Of a DNA stretch of 64,000 nucleotides, positions 43,600-51,960 are shown in pieces; the first letter of the stretch is position 1, and every line of letters starts with the position of its first letter. The stretch lies in assembly GCA_046328115.1 (NCBI GenBank), contig JAXLXE010000001.1, forward strand, positions 1,302,001-1,366,000, written 5' to 3'. The notes under the pieces were generated by a model that had not been told where the DNA came from, searched no databases, and was given only the letters and a program-made list of their open reading frames with translations. Both the position numbers and the translations under genes were made by a program. This DNA comes from JAXLXE01 sp046328115. Lineage in GTDB: Bacteria > Chloroflexota > UBA6077 > JACCZL01.

Positions 43600-44058
43600 T
43601 TACTCCACCTCCACGATCATCTCAATCTCCACTGAGATCTGGTTCGGAAGTGAGTCCATCCCAACGGCGGATCGGGCGTGGCGACCGCGCTCTCCGAAGA
43701 GCTCAGTGAGCAAGTCCGAGGCACCGTTGATGACCTGGGGATGCTGCTTGAAGTCCGGGGTCGCGTTGACCATGCCAAGCAGCTTGACCACCCGGGTGAC
43801 GCGATCGAGGTCACCGATCTCAGCCTTGAGCGACGCCAGGCAGTTCAGCATGACCAGCCGCGCGGCCTGGTACGCGGTCGGGACATCCAGGTCTTTGCCC
43901 ACCTTGCCCACAAACTCGAAGACTCCATTGCGGGACGGCCCGTGCCCCGCCAGGAACACCAAATTACCGGTACGCACGGCGCGTACGTAATTGGCCACCG
44001 GGGAGGGCGTCGCTGGAAGCTCATGCCCCATCGCCCTAAGCTTGTCCTCGATCTTCAT
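43600..44058 (-). CDS. RidA (YjgF/YER057c/UK114) family protein
   Basis: ATG 44058 with GAGGTGAGGAAG immediately before it. It has 152 residues. RidA fold with ANYVRAVRTGNLVFLAGHGP (N-terminal strand), AARLVMLNCLASLKAEIGDLDRVTRVVKLLGMVNATPDF (helix and sheet), and SAVGMDSLPNQISVEIEMIVEVE at the end. The canonical catalytic Arg (before xSPxP in deaminase-type RidA) appears as HARSAVGMDSLP. RidA enzymes hydrolyse reactive enamines or imines; sub-families differ. It is divergent from the TRAP operon and sits beside the sensor kinase. Confidence 0.9.
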   Translation of the reverse strand: MKIEDKLRAMGHELPATPSPVANYVRAVRTGNLVFLAGHGPSRNGVFEFVGKVGKDLDVPTAYQAARLVMLNCLASLKAEIGDLDRVTRVVKLLGMVNATPDFKQHPQVINGASDLLTELFGERGRHARSAVGMDSLPNQISVEIEMIVEVE

Positions 44059-44324
44059 CTTCCTCACCTCGCCTTGGACGGGCAACACCGCGGCGCTCGG
44101 TACACGGCGCCCCACCCCCAAAGGAGGGGCGCGGGACCCGCCACCGCCGCACCGCGTCTTCATCGGCATGGTACGCCCGCATCGACGAGCACGCAACGCT
44201 GGCTTGACGGGGCACCACCGGTGGCGCAACATACGCCAATCCGCAGCAGGTGTATCGACGAGAGCTCGACTCTACCCATGGACCGAGCGGACGGCTCGGT
44301 GAAGCATAAACTGGAGCGTTGCTG

Positions 44325-45491
44325 ATGGACTCGCCCACACCTTCGCCCGCGAAGGTACTCACCCGCCGCCGCCTGCTCCTCACCGCCAGCGGCACAGTTG
44401 GCCTGTCATTGCTGGCGGCCGCCTGCGCACCTCAGCGCGCCGCTGCTCCCGCCCAGTCCGCGGCGCCCACTTCCGCGCCGGCGGCCGCGCCGGCCGCGCC
44501 GGTGGCACCAGCCGCGGCCAAAGACGCGGCGAAGCCAGCCGCGCCCGCTCAGGCCGGCGGCTCGAGCACAGTGCTCAAGTTCAGCCACGTGGTCGCAAAG
44601 AACACGCCCAAGCACAAGGCCGCGGAGGAGTTCGCCAAGCTCGTCAAGGAGAAGTCGAACGGCCGCCTCGAAGTGCAGGTGTTCGCCAATTCCGAGCTCT
44701 ACAAAGACGGCGAAGAGATCGAGGCGCTGCAGTCAGGCGCGATCCACTTCATCGCGCCCGGCACGGACAAGTTCGGCGTTATCGCGGTCCAGTGGGAAGC
44801 CACGACATTGCCGTACGTCTTTACCAGCCAGGACGCGGTCAACAAGTTCCTGGACCCCAAGAATGAGGTGGCTCAGGGCTTACACGAGCAACTGCGGAGC
44901 AAGGGCCTGCTGGGACTGGCAGTGTGGAACAACGGATTCAAACACTTCACCACCAGCAAGCGCCCGCTCAAGACCCCTGCCGACTTCCAGGGACTGAAGT
45001 TCCGTACGTCAGGCAAGCCGGACGAGTCGTTCGTTAAGGCACTCGGCGGCAGCGCACAGGTGATGGCATTCTCCGAAGTGTTCGGCGCCCTCCAGCAGGG
45101 GGTGGTGGACGGTCAGACCAACACCTGGTCGAACATCTTCACCCAAAAGTTCCACGAGGTCCAGAAGTACGGCACCATCAGCCGCGGCGGCACCCTGCTG
45201 ACGTACGGAGTGGCCACGAACGCGAAATGGTTCGATGGGCTTGACGCTGACTCCAAGAAGGTGATTGCTGACTCCATGGCCGCCGCCACGGTGTTCAACA
45301 ACAAGATCGCGGACGACGAGAACTTAACGGGCTTCGACGAGATCAAGAAGTCCGGCCGACTCGAGTTGTACGAGCAGACCGAGGCCGATCTGCCCGGTTT
45401 CATCAAGGCGGCCGAAGTCGTCTGGAAGGAATGGGAGCCGAAGACCGGCAAGGAGATCATCGAGAAGCTGCGTGCCCTCAATAACAAGTAG
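44325..45491 (+). CDS. dctP: TRAP transporter substrate-binding lipoprotein (DctP family)
   Basis: ATG 44325 with TGGAG upstream. It has about 388 residues. The N-terminus TRRRLLLTASGTVGLSLLAAACAPQ combines a twin-Arg motif and a lipobox (LAAAC), so it is probably a Tat-exported lipoprotein. A long Ala/Pro linker (about 30-75) tethers the binding domain. Then LKFSHVVAKNTPKHKAAEEFAKLVKEKSNGRLEVQVFANSELY is the DctP start, and QGLKFRTSGKPDESFVKALGGSAQVMAFSEVFGALQQGVVDGQTNTWSN the ligand-binding core. It binds an organic acid (often a C4-dicarboxylate or a sugar acid) outside the membrane and feeds DctQM. Confidence 0.94.
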   Translation: MDSPTPSPAKVLTRRRLLLTASGTVGLSLLAAACAPQRAAAPAQSAAPTSAPAAAPAAPVAPAAAKDAAKPAAPAQAGGSSTVLKFSHVVAKNTPKHKAAEEFAKLVKEKSNGRLEVQVFANSELYKDGEEIEALQSGAIHFIAPGTDKFGVIAVQWEATTLPYVFTSQDAVNKFLDPKNEVAQGLHEQLRSKGLLGLAVWNNGFKHFTTSKRPLKTPADFQGLKFRTSGKPDESFVKALGGSAQVMAFSEVFGALQQGVVDGQTNTWSNIFTQKFHEVQKYGTISRGGTLLTYGVATNAKWFDGLDADSKKVIADSMAAATVFNNKIADDENLTGFDEIKKSGRLELYEQTEADLPGFIKAAEVVWKEWEPKTGKEIIEKLRALNNK

Positions 45492-45554
45492 CCGTCAGGG
45501 CAGCGGTCGGTCTCGCGGACCGCGAGCGAACCATTGCCAGGGCAGCGATATCCC

Positions 45555-45583
45555 GGAGCGACGCCGGATTCGGCGTCGCTCCC
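45555..45583 (+). terminator. 12-bp hairpin between dctP and dctQ
   Basis: A perfect 12-bp stem (GGAGCGACGCCG at 45555-45566 with CGGCGTCGCTCC at 45571-45582) has a GATT loop. The T-run after it is weak (CCTT), so it probably acts as a partial terminator or as a mRNA-stabilising 3' structure, giving more binding protein than permease. The gap to dctQ is only 17 bases. Confidence 0.65.
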
Positions 45584-45599
45584 CTTGACGCGTCCTGCC

Positions 45600-46157
45600 G
45601 TGTCAGCGATCGACCGCTGGATCAGCGTTGCTGAAGACACAATAGTCGGCTTGACGCTGGGGGTCGCCACACTGGCCACATTTGCGGAGGTCGTGGCGCG
45701 CTACGTTTTCGCCGCGTCCGTTGGCACCGGCGGCGAGGTGGCCATTTTCTCCATCATCTGGGCTGCCATGATCGGCGCCGCGGTCGCCGCACGCACCGGA
45801 GTGCACATCGGCGTGGACGTGCTGGTGAAGAAGCTCCCCCTTCCGCTGGCAAAAGTCATGGTGCTTGTGGGCCTGGGAGGTAGCGCGGCGTTCGCGATCG
45901 TCGTCGCGGTGCTGGGCGTTGAGCTGGTCCAGGCGTCCTTTGCCAGCGGCCAGGTCACCGCCGAGCTGCTAGTCCCACGCTGGGCGCTCTACGTCTCGGT
46001 ACCCATGGGAATGATGCTGATGGCGTATCACCTGATTCGCCAGTTCCTCAGCCAGTTGTTCATGCCGGCAGACCAGGTTGTGGCGCTGATGGGGGTGGGC
46101 CACGGAGATCCTGACGAGGAACAAGCTGTTCAGGCGGCGCGGAGATCCACCTCGTGA
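45600..46157 (+). CDS. dctQ: TRAP transporter small permease (DctQ)
   Basis: GTG 45600 (MSAIDRWISVAEDTIVGLTL); the frame also runs upstream through a hairpin, so the start is provisional. The product is 185 residues. Four membrane helices: about 15-38 (TIVGLTLGVATLATFAEVVARYV), 48-68, 88-110 and 130-150. RTGVHIGVDVL is the conserved motif after the second helix. DctQ is the small subunit that, with DctM, drives sodium-coupled uptake. It overlaps dctM by four bases (GTGA). Confidence 0.92.
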   Translation: MSAIDRWISVAEDTIVGLTLGVATLATFAEVVARYVFAASVGTGGEVAIFSIIWAAMIGAAVAARTGVHIGVDVLVKKLPLPLAKVMVLVGLGGSAAFAIVVAVLGVELVQASFASGQVTAELLVPRWALYVSVPMGMMLMAYHLIRQFLSQLFMPADQVVALMGVGHGDPDEEQAVQAARRSTS

Positions 46158-47431
46158 GCGGCATCGTCTTTGCGTTGCTTCTCCTCCTCCTGTTTGCTGG
46201 CTTCCCCATCGCGATGTCGCTGGGTATCTCCACCTCGCTGGTCCTGTACTACTTCACCACGGTACCGCTGACGGAGATCCCGCGGAAGATCTTCACGAAC
46301 CTGGACAGCTTCCCGCTGGTAGCAGTGCCGTTTTTCATTCTGGCGAGCAATGTATTCTCCGTTGGCGGCGTAGCCGCGCGGCTGATCCGGCTCTGCGTGG
46401 CGTTTCTGGGGCACATCAATGGTGGGCTGGCCATCTCTGGCGTGGCTTCGTGCGCCCTGTTCGCCGCGGTTTCGGGGTCCAGCCCCGCCACGGTGGTCGC
46501 CATTGGCAGCATCATGATCCCCGCTATGGTCAAGGCCGGCTATCCACGGAACTACGCCGTGGGATCGATGGCCACGGCCGGCTCACTGGGCATCATGATC
46601 CCGCCGAGTATCCCGATGGTGCTCTACGGCTTCGTAACGAACGAGTCCGTAGGAAAGCTTTTCATCGCCGGCATCTTACCTGGAATTTTGCTGGCCAGCA
46701 TGCTGATGCTCGTGTGTTACGTCGTTGCCCGAAGGGGGAACTACCCACGGTCTGAGCGCGTGAGCTGGCCGGACCGTCGGCAGGCGGCCCGTGACGCCGC
46801 CCCCAGCATGTTGCTCCCGGTCATCATCATCGGCGGCATCTACGGCGGCATCTTCACGCCAACGGAAGCCGCCGCGGTAGCAGTTGCCGTGGGAGTCGTC
46901 GTTGGCATGTTCGTCCACCGCGAGCTTCACCTGCGGGACTTCCCGAGAATCCTGACCGACACCGGCAAGACCACCGCCATGCTGATGTTCATCATCACCA
47001 TGGCCCAGCTCTTTGCCTATATCCTCACCAGTGAGCAGCTCCCCCACAACCTCAGCCAGTGGGTGCTCGCGCGCGACCTGGACCCCTGGATGGTCCTGTT
47101 GCTGATCAATGTGATTCTGTTCTTCGCGGGCGACTTCATGGACGCCGCGCCGATCATCCTGATCATGTCCCCCATCTTCCATCCCATCGCCAAGTCCGTG
47201 GGTGTGGATCCGATCCACCTTGGTGTGGTGATGGTGATGAACATGGAGATGGGCATGATCACCCCGCCCGTGGGGCTGAACCTGTACGTGGCAAGCGGCA
47301 TCGCCCGTATGCCCCTGTACGACGTGATGAAAGCAGCAGCACCATGGATCCTGGTGGTTGTGGCGTGCCTGCTCATCGTCACGTACGTTCCTGAGATCAG
47401 TCTGTTCCTCCCGCGGCTGCTGTATAAGTGA
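46154..47431 (+). CDS. dctM: TRAP transporter large permease (DctM)
   Basis: GTG 46154. It has 425 residues, about 11-12 membrane helices. Signatures: FAGFPIAMSLGISTSLVLYY, ASNVFSVGGVAARLIRL, SGSSPATVVAIGSIMIPAM, GSLGIMIPPSIPMVLYGF, TPTEAAAVAVAVGVVVG, FAGDFMDAAPIILIMSPIFHPI, EMGMITPPVGLNLYVASGIA. These mark the ion-transporter superfamily membrane domain that moves substrate with sodium. It forms a complete TRAP system with dctP and dctQ. Confidence 0.95.
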   Translation: MSGIVFALLLLLLFAGFPIAMSLGISTSLVLYYFTTVPLTEIPRKIFTNLDSFPLVAVPFFILASNVFSVGGVAARLIRLCVAFLGHINGGLAISGVASCALFAAVSGSSPATVVAIGSIMIPAMVKAGYPRNYAVGSMATAGSLGIMIPPSIPMVLYGFVTNESVGKLFIAGILPGILLASMLMLVCYVVARRGNYPRSERVSWPDRRQAARDAAPSMLLPVIIIGGIYGGIFTPTEAAAVAVAVGVVVGMFVHRELHLRDFPRILTDTGKTTAMLMFIITMAQLFAYILTSEQLPHNLSQWVLARDLDPWMVLLLINVILFFAGDFMDAAPIILIMSPIFHPIAKSVGVDPIHLGVVMVMNMEMGMITPPVGLNLYVASGIARMPLYDVMKAAAPWILVVVACLLIVTYVPEISLFLPRLLYK

Positions 47432-47453
47432 CCCGGGGGTGCACCCGGAATCA

Positions 47454-48452
47454 ATGAATCGCTTACGCGCGCGGCTGCTGCCGCCTAGCCTGGTCCGTTT
47501 CGCTAATCGCGTGTCCGAGGACCGCCTGTCCGACGGCGCCATTCTGATCGCCTGGCAGGCCCTGTTCTCCATATTCCCGCTCATCTTTGGCATCCTGTCC
47601 GTAGCCGGCCTCCTGCTGCGCGACCCGCGAAGGGCGCAGAGCCTGAAGGCGGCGGTGGAGGCCGCGTTCCCCAGCCAGGTGAGCGACCTCCTGGGGTTCA
47701 TCGACCAGACCCGCGACTTCGGTGGACTGCTGGGGGTCATTGGTCTGGCCAGCCTGCTCTGGTCCGGAGCCGGGCTCTTTGGTGCGATCACCAAGGTTAT
47801 GAATCGACTGCATCGGACGCCGGATCGCTCATTTCTCCGCCAGAAGGTGACGGAGATGGCGCTCATGATGGCGTACTTGATCCTGATCACGCTCAGCGTT
47901 AGCGCGTCAGGCGCCACGACGTTTCTAGTTGGCGTTAGCGGGCAGATTTTGCCATTTGACCTGCCAAACTCCGCCTTCCTCCTAGGCTGGCTCCTTTCAC
48001 TGGCGTCCGCGTTTCTCATGTTCTTCGTCGTCTATCACTTCGCCCCGAACGCCACCCTGGCGTTCCGGGATATCTGGCCCGGCGCGGCCACTTCGGCATT
48101 CTTGTTTGTCGTGCTCTCGCAGGTGTTTCCGATCTACCTCCGGCTCACGGCGAACGGTCTGGCGGCGTACCGAGCGCTGGGCATCTTCCTGCTGCTCATG
48201 ACGTGGTTCTATGCGCTCTCCTTCATCCTGGTCGTGGGTGCCGCGCTGAACGTGTACCTGCGAGAAGCGCGCAGCACGGAACCGGAGCCGGAGCCAGCAC
48301 CTCCCATCGAGCGCGGCCCGTCTGTTGGGAAGCTGGCATTGTGGGCCGCCACGTCCGCCGTGACGACCACGGTGGTGGTTGCGGTGTTCCGCCGCGGCGG
48401 CGAGATCATCTGGCGGGTCGCGGTCGGCGAGCCCCCGCCTCGCAAGGCCTGA
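47454..48452 (+). CDS. YihY/UPF0761 family membrane protein
   Basis: ATG 47454 with CGGAA nearby; the frame extends upstream into dctM but is not protein-like there. It has 332 residues. Signatures: SDGAILIAWQALFSIFPLIFGILSVAG (first span), FDLPNSAFLLGWLLSLASAFLMFFVVYHFAPN, YRALGIFLLLMTWFYALSFILVVGAALNVYL. Six membrane helices with a Pro/Glu linker and a hydrophobic C-terminal region. The family, once called ribonuclease BN-like, has no established biochemical role. It follows dctM by 22 bases and may share its transcript. Confidence 0.9.
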   Translation: MNRLRARLLPPSLVRFANRVSEDRLSDGAILIAWQALFSIFPLIFGILSVAGLLLRDPRRAQSLKAAVEAAFPSQVSDLLGFIDQTRDFGGLLGVIGLASLLWSGAGLFGAITKVMNRLHRTPDRSFLRQKVTEMALMMAYLILITLSVSASGATTFLVGVSGQILPFDLPNSAFLLGWLLSLASAFLMFFVVYHFAPNATLAFRDIWPGAATSAFLFVVLSQVFPIYLRLTANGLAAYRALGIFLLLMTWFYALSFILVVGAALNVYLREARSTEPEPEPAPPIERGPSVGKLALWAATSAVTTTVVVAVFRRGGEIIWRVAVGEPPPRKA

Positions 48453-48464
48453 TCCAACGGTCCG

Positions 48465-50171
48465 GTGTTGTCCTCCGTCTACACCAGCAGGCTCTCGCCC
48501 ACCCCTCGCCTCACCGACGCACTCGCGGGTGTGATGATCGTAGGCGCGTATTTCTGGCTCATCGGCCCGCGTCTGGGGCTACCCCTCGTGTACGACGACG
48601 TGAGCTTCGCGCTCGGCGCCCAGGCCGTGGCCGCCACCGGCCAGCCCTTTGGAAACCAGGGCTACCTGCTGCACCTCTCCGATCAGCGGCAGCAGTGGGC
48701 GCTGTGGCATCCGCCGCTATACGTCTACGCGCTGGGGCTGATCACTTTCATCATGGGTAGCAGTGAGACCAGCATGCGACTCCTTGGAGTGGCCTGTCAG
48801 CTCCTAACGGCCGGCGTCACCTGGCGCCTCGCAGTACTCATGACACCCGCAGGCCTCGCCTCCTCCTGGGTTGGGCCGCTTGCGGCGGCGTTCTTCCTGC
48901 TTTGTCCGCTTACCCTGCAGTCCAGCCAGGTGTTGGACATAGACAACACCGTGTTGACCCTCCTGATCTCCGTCTCCGTCTGGCTGGCTGCCCGGCGTGG
49001 CGGCGGCTGGTCGCCAGCGTACGGTGCTCTGGTAGCCGTGGTGTTGGCCCTCGGTTTCTGGGCCAAGGTCACCTCACCAATCGTGGTGTGCATCGCCATC
49101 GTGTTCACGCGGTTCTGGCAACCCGGAGGCGTTCGCCTGGCAGGCCAGGGGCTTTCGGCGGCCATACTCGGCATCGCGGGGTTCGCACTCACCTGGTGGG
49201 GCATCAGCCAACTGCTGGGCTGGCCCATCTCGTACACGTTCGACGTGATTCGGGCTGAGGCCGCGGAGAGCGCCCTAAGCTCGGCAGAGCGTTTTGCCAG
49301 TCCCATGGCATTCATCGCCGGGGCGGCACCTGCGATCCTCTGGCTCAGCCCAGGCCTGACGCTCCTGTTCTTGCTAGCGGGACTCCCACGGCTGAGGTCG
49401 CTCGTCGCGGGCAGGGGGCTCACGGGGGCCGATGTCATCGTCGTATGCGGAGCCGCGCTGTACCTCCCGTACGTCATGAAGCTGGCCGGGGGGTTTGCAA
49501 AGTACCACGCGCCCGTGGTCCCGCTGTGGGCGGCGTGCGCAGCGGCACTGGTCGCTCCATACGTCAGCCGGCTTTCGCCGATGAGTCGGGCCCTTGCGGC
49601 GGGCTGGTGTGCCATGTCGATTACGCTGCTCGAGCCATGGGCCGCGGACTGGGAGCCGGTCTTCCAAGAGACGCTGATCTGGTCGGGTCTGGTTGCGCCA
49701 CTCGTTGCGTTCGCCGGTGGGTGCGCCCTGGCGCTGTTGCTTCGCCGAGAATCCCTCTGGCGGGCGTTGCTCGTGGGCCTACTCACGTTCACGATGGCCA
49801 CGGACGTATCACTAGGCTTGAACGATCGGACAGCTCCGGGCTCAACGGCCTACTATCGCGGACGGATCGGCCAGCGCGAAGCCGCGGTACTGCTCAATAC
49901 TCGTCTCAGGAACGACCAGGTGTTCGTGGCCTCGAAGGACGTGGCGTGGTACGCGTCCTCATCCCACTTCGTGGACCAGGAGAGCTGGCAGTTCCACGTC
50001 TGGGAGGAACGGCACGGGCAGTTTGACGGCTCCTGGATGGGATCTACGGTGACGCTTCTGGCGCTGGAAGTGAGCCACGAGCCCACCTGGAAGGCGTATC
50101 GCGCCGTGCTCGACCCGGCGTATGAGCTCGTGGGGCAGGCGGGCAGCTACGCCGTGTACCAGCGCAAATAG
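48465..50171 (+). CDS. GT39/ArnT-like membrane glycosyltransferase-type protein
   Basis: GTG 48465 (MLSSVYTSRLSPTPRLTD); a TTG at 48468 is equally possible. The product is 568 residues with about ten to eleven membrane helices. Near the N-terminus, LPLVYDDVSFALGAQAVAATGQPFGNQGYLLHLS includes the conserved Asp pair (DD) of the GT39/GT83-like fold. A WHPPLYVYALGL motif follows. A globular C-terminal part (about 455-568) lies outside the membrane. It probably uses a polyprenyl-phosphate sugar to modify an outer target. No lipid or glycan operon is adjacent. The precise substrate cannot be inferred. Confidence 0.8.
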   Translation: MLSSVYTSRLSPTPRLTDALAGVMIVGAYFWLIGPRLGLPLVYDDVSFALGAQAVAATGQPFGNQGYLLHLSDQRQQWALWHPPLYVYALGLITFIMGSSETSMRLLGVACQLLTAGVTWRLAVLMTPAGLASSWVGPLAAAFFLLCPLTLQSSQVLDIDNTVLTLLISVSVWLAARRGGGWSPAYGALVAVVLALGFWAKVTSPIVVCIAIVFTRFWQPGGVRLAGQGLSAAILGIAGFALTWWGISQLLGWPISYTFDVIRAEAAESALSSAERFASPMAFIAGAAPAILWLSPGLTLLFLLAGLPRLRSLVAGRGLTGADVIVVCGAALYLPYVMKLAGGFAKYHAPVVPLWAACAAALVAPYVSRLSPMSRALAAGWCAMSITLLEPWAADWEPVFQETLIWSGLVAPLVAFAGGCALALLLRRESLWRALLVGLLTFTMATDVSLGLNDRTAPGSTAYYRGRIGQREAAVLLNTRLRNDQVFVASKDVAWYASSSHFVDQESWQFHVWEERHGQFDGSWMGSTVTLLALEVSHEPTWKAYRAVLDPAYELVGQAGSYAVYQRK

Positions 50172-50183
50172 CGCGCGGGCGGA

Positions 50184-51149
50184 CTACTCGGCGTACTCGC
50201 GCAGCCGCTTTGCCCGACTCGGGTGGCGCAGCTTACGCAGAGCCTTGGCCTCAATCTGGCGGATCCGCTCTCGAGTGACGCCCAACGCCTCGCCGATCTC
50301 CGAAAGCGTATAAAGACGGTCACCCTCGAGGCCAAAGCGGAGCTCTACCACGCGCCGTTCGCGAGGCGAGAGCGAAGCCAGCACGGAATCCACGTGCATC
50401 CGCAGCATCATCCGCGAGGCCATCTCATCCAGATCGGGCGCGTTCTCGTCCTCAATGAAGTCGCCAAGCATGGCGTCCTGATCCTCGCCAACGGGTGTGT
50501 CCAGCGAGATGGGCTGCGGCAGGATGCGTGTGATCTCTCGCACCCGATCCGGTGTCACCTCCATCGCATCAGCGATCTCTTGCGCCGTCGGCTCTCGCCC
50601 CAGCTCTTGCTGCAGGGTGCTGGAGACCCGCACGTACTTGTTGATGGACTCAACCATGTGGACTGGCACGCGAATGGTGCGCGCGTGGTCGGCCAGCGCC
50701 CGGCTTACTGCCTGGCGGATCCACCACGTGGCGTACGTGCTGAACTTGAAGCCGCGACGGTAGTCGAACTTCTCGACAGCGCGCATCAGACCAATGTTGC
50801 CTTCCTGGATCAGGTCTCCCAGGGGAATGCCGCGGTTCATGTACCTGCGGGCGACGCTCACCACGAGGCGGAGATTCGCCTGGATGAGCTCACGCCGTGC
50901 AACCTCACCGCGGCCGACGGTCGCCTCCAGCTCTAGCTGGCGGCTGGCCTCGCGCAGACTCTCCTGCTGTAGGTCGCGCGCTGCCTGGCTACCGGCCTCG
51001 ATCCGCTTGGCGAGCTCGACCTCGCGAGCGCCGTTGAGCAGCGGTACGCGGCCGATCTCATGGAGGTACAGCGGCAGCGCCTCGCCGAAGACCTCAGACT
51101 GGCGCTCTCCGACTGACTCGGGAACGGCCGTCTCTTCTGCTGCCATCAT
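50184..51149 (-). CDS. RNA polymerase sigma factor, sigma-70 family (group 1/2, RpoD/SigA-like)
   Basis: ATG 51149 with GAAGAGC upstream. It has 321 residues. No acidic region 1.1. Region 1.2: EALPLYLHEIGRVPLL. Region 2: ANLRLVVSVARRYMNRGIPLGDLIQEGNIGLMRAVEKFDYRRGFKFSTYATWWIRQAVSRALADH (full core-binding and -10 motifs). Region 3: IRVPVHMVESINKYVRVSSTLQQELGREPT. Region 4: LSPRERRVVELRFGLEGDRLYTLSEIGEALGVTRERIRQIEAKALRKLRHP (helix-turn-helix for -35). The full set and RTIRVP fit a primary-type factor or a close group 2 paralogue. It converges on the upstream rightward gene and has a 409-base upstream region. Confidence 0.95.
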   Translation of the reverse strand: MMAAEETAVPESVGERQSEVFGEALPLYLHEIGRVPLLNGAREVELAKRIEAGSQAARDLQQESLREASRQLELEATVGRGEVARRELIQANLRLVVSVARRYMNRGIPLGDLIQEGNIGLMRAVEKFDYRRGFKFSTYATWWIRQAVSRALADHARTIRVPVHMVESINKYVRVSSTLQQELGREPTAQEIADAMEVTPDRVREITRILPQPISLDTPVGEDQDAMLGDFIEDENAPDLDEMASRMMLRMHVDSVLASLSPRERRVVELRFGLEGDRLYTLSEIGEALGVTRERIRQIEAKALRKLRHPSRAKRLREYAE

Positions 51150-51558
51150 CGTCTCAGCTCTTCCGTGACGTGCTCACTGCTATTTAGGACACCGCCTCCG
51201 CCGCGCCCGGGGGGCGAATGCCGGGCGGGTTCGCGGCACGGCAACGAGCCGGCTTCCTGTGGACTTATAACGGAACGGCTCGTCGGAAAGTTCCGGCCTC
51301 ACCGAAACGCGTCTGGTTTGTGTCACAACCGTCACGCGACGTCGCACCGACACGGGGTCGCGGCATGTCATCCTTGGTGGGAGACCCAGGCGGCCAAGCG
51401 CACGTTTTGTCCGCCGCGGGCCGTCTTTTGTCAATGAGACTGTAGATAAGCGCGTAACACGCATCATCGCGCACAGGTGCGGGTGTCACTCGCGGTCCCG
51501 CGCCGAAATAATTCGTACCCGCGTCGGACGATCCGCGCACAGGCCCACTCACACGATA
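51150..51558. other. 409-base intergenic region upstream of the sigma factor gene
   Basis: No gene is supported. On the minus strand GGAACTT (51288-51294) and GTTATAA (51265-51271) are separated by 16 bases and lie about 110 bases before the sigma gene, resembling an ECF-sigma-type promoter. Inverted repeats around 51310-51360 contain several CGCGAC and GTCG units. Confidence 0.4.
51265..51294 (-). promoter_or_regulatory. Candidate ECF-type promoter for the sigma factor gene
   Basis: GGAACTT, 16 bases, GTTATAA on the minus strand. GGAAC is the usual -35 core recognised by many ECF sigma factors, while GTTATAA is not a typical ECF -10 but is TATAA-like. Start of transcription would be near 51258, leaving a leader of about 110 bases. 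Confidence 0.3.
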
Positions 51559-51960
51559 TTGCACCCCGCCAACGCCCCCGTTCACACGTGGCTGAAGCTG
51601 CTCGCGCTTGCGGGGGCCATGAGCTTGCTATTCGCGGCCACCGGCTGCGGGCGTCCGGCAGGCGCCTCGCCCATCGCCACAGTGAACATACCGCAGCCCA
51701 CGCCGGACCGCACCATGGATGCCGTGGTTCGCGGCGCGGTTTCACCGGTAGCGCTGGGCTCGCCGATGCCAACCCCGGTACCGCCCAGGGTGCCGGCCGG
51801 CGGCTCCGCCGCCCGCGCCACTACGCCGTACCCGGCGCCGGGGCGTTCAGCCGCGCTCGCGCCCACGCCAAAGCCGGCCGGCACGCCAATCCCCACACCG
51901 CGCGCTGGCCCACGCTCCGCCACCGCACCCCCCGCGGCGACGCCACGCCCCATACGCTAG
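51559..51960 (+). CDS. Pro/Ala-rich putative lipoprotein
   Basis: A hydrophobic segment (WLKLLALAGAMSLLFAATGC) with a lipobox-like AATGC precedes a Pro/Thr/Ala-rich region with TPVPP, PTPKPAG and PTPRAG repeats. The frame starts at a rare ATT (51559) and the ATG at 51619 would give a signal too short, so the start is uncertain. It ends four bases into the convergent exonuclease-like gene. The product, if made, would be an anchored disordered protein. Function unknown. The gene is doubtful but the signal segment is good. Confidence 0.45.
   Translation: MHPANAPVHTWLKLLALAGAMSLLFAATGCGRPAGASPIATVNIPQPTPDRTMDAVVRGAVSPVALGSPMPTPVPPRVPAGGSAARATTPYPAPGRSAALAPTPKPAGTPIPTPRAGPRSATAPPAATPRPIR

Noticed and set aside
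51582..51953. Minus-strand Gly/Ala-rich frame opposite the putative lipoprotein
   Set aside because: Composition is the mirror of the Pro/Ala-rich region; no hydrophobic signal or ribosome site.
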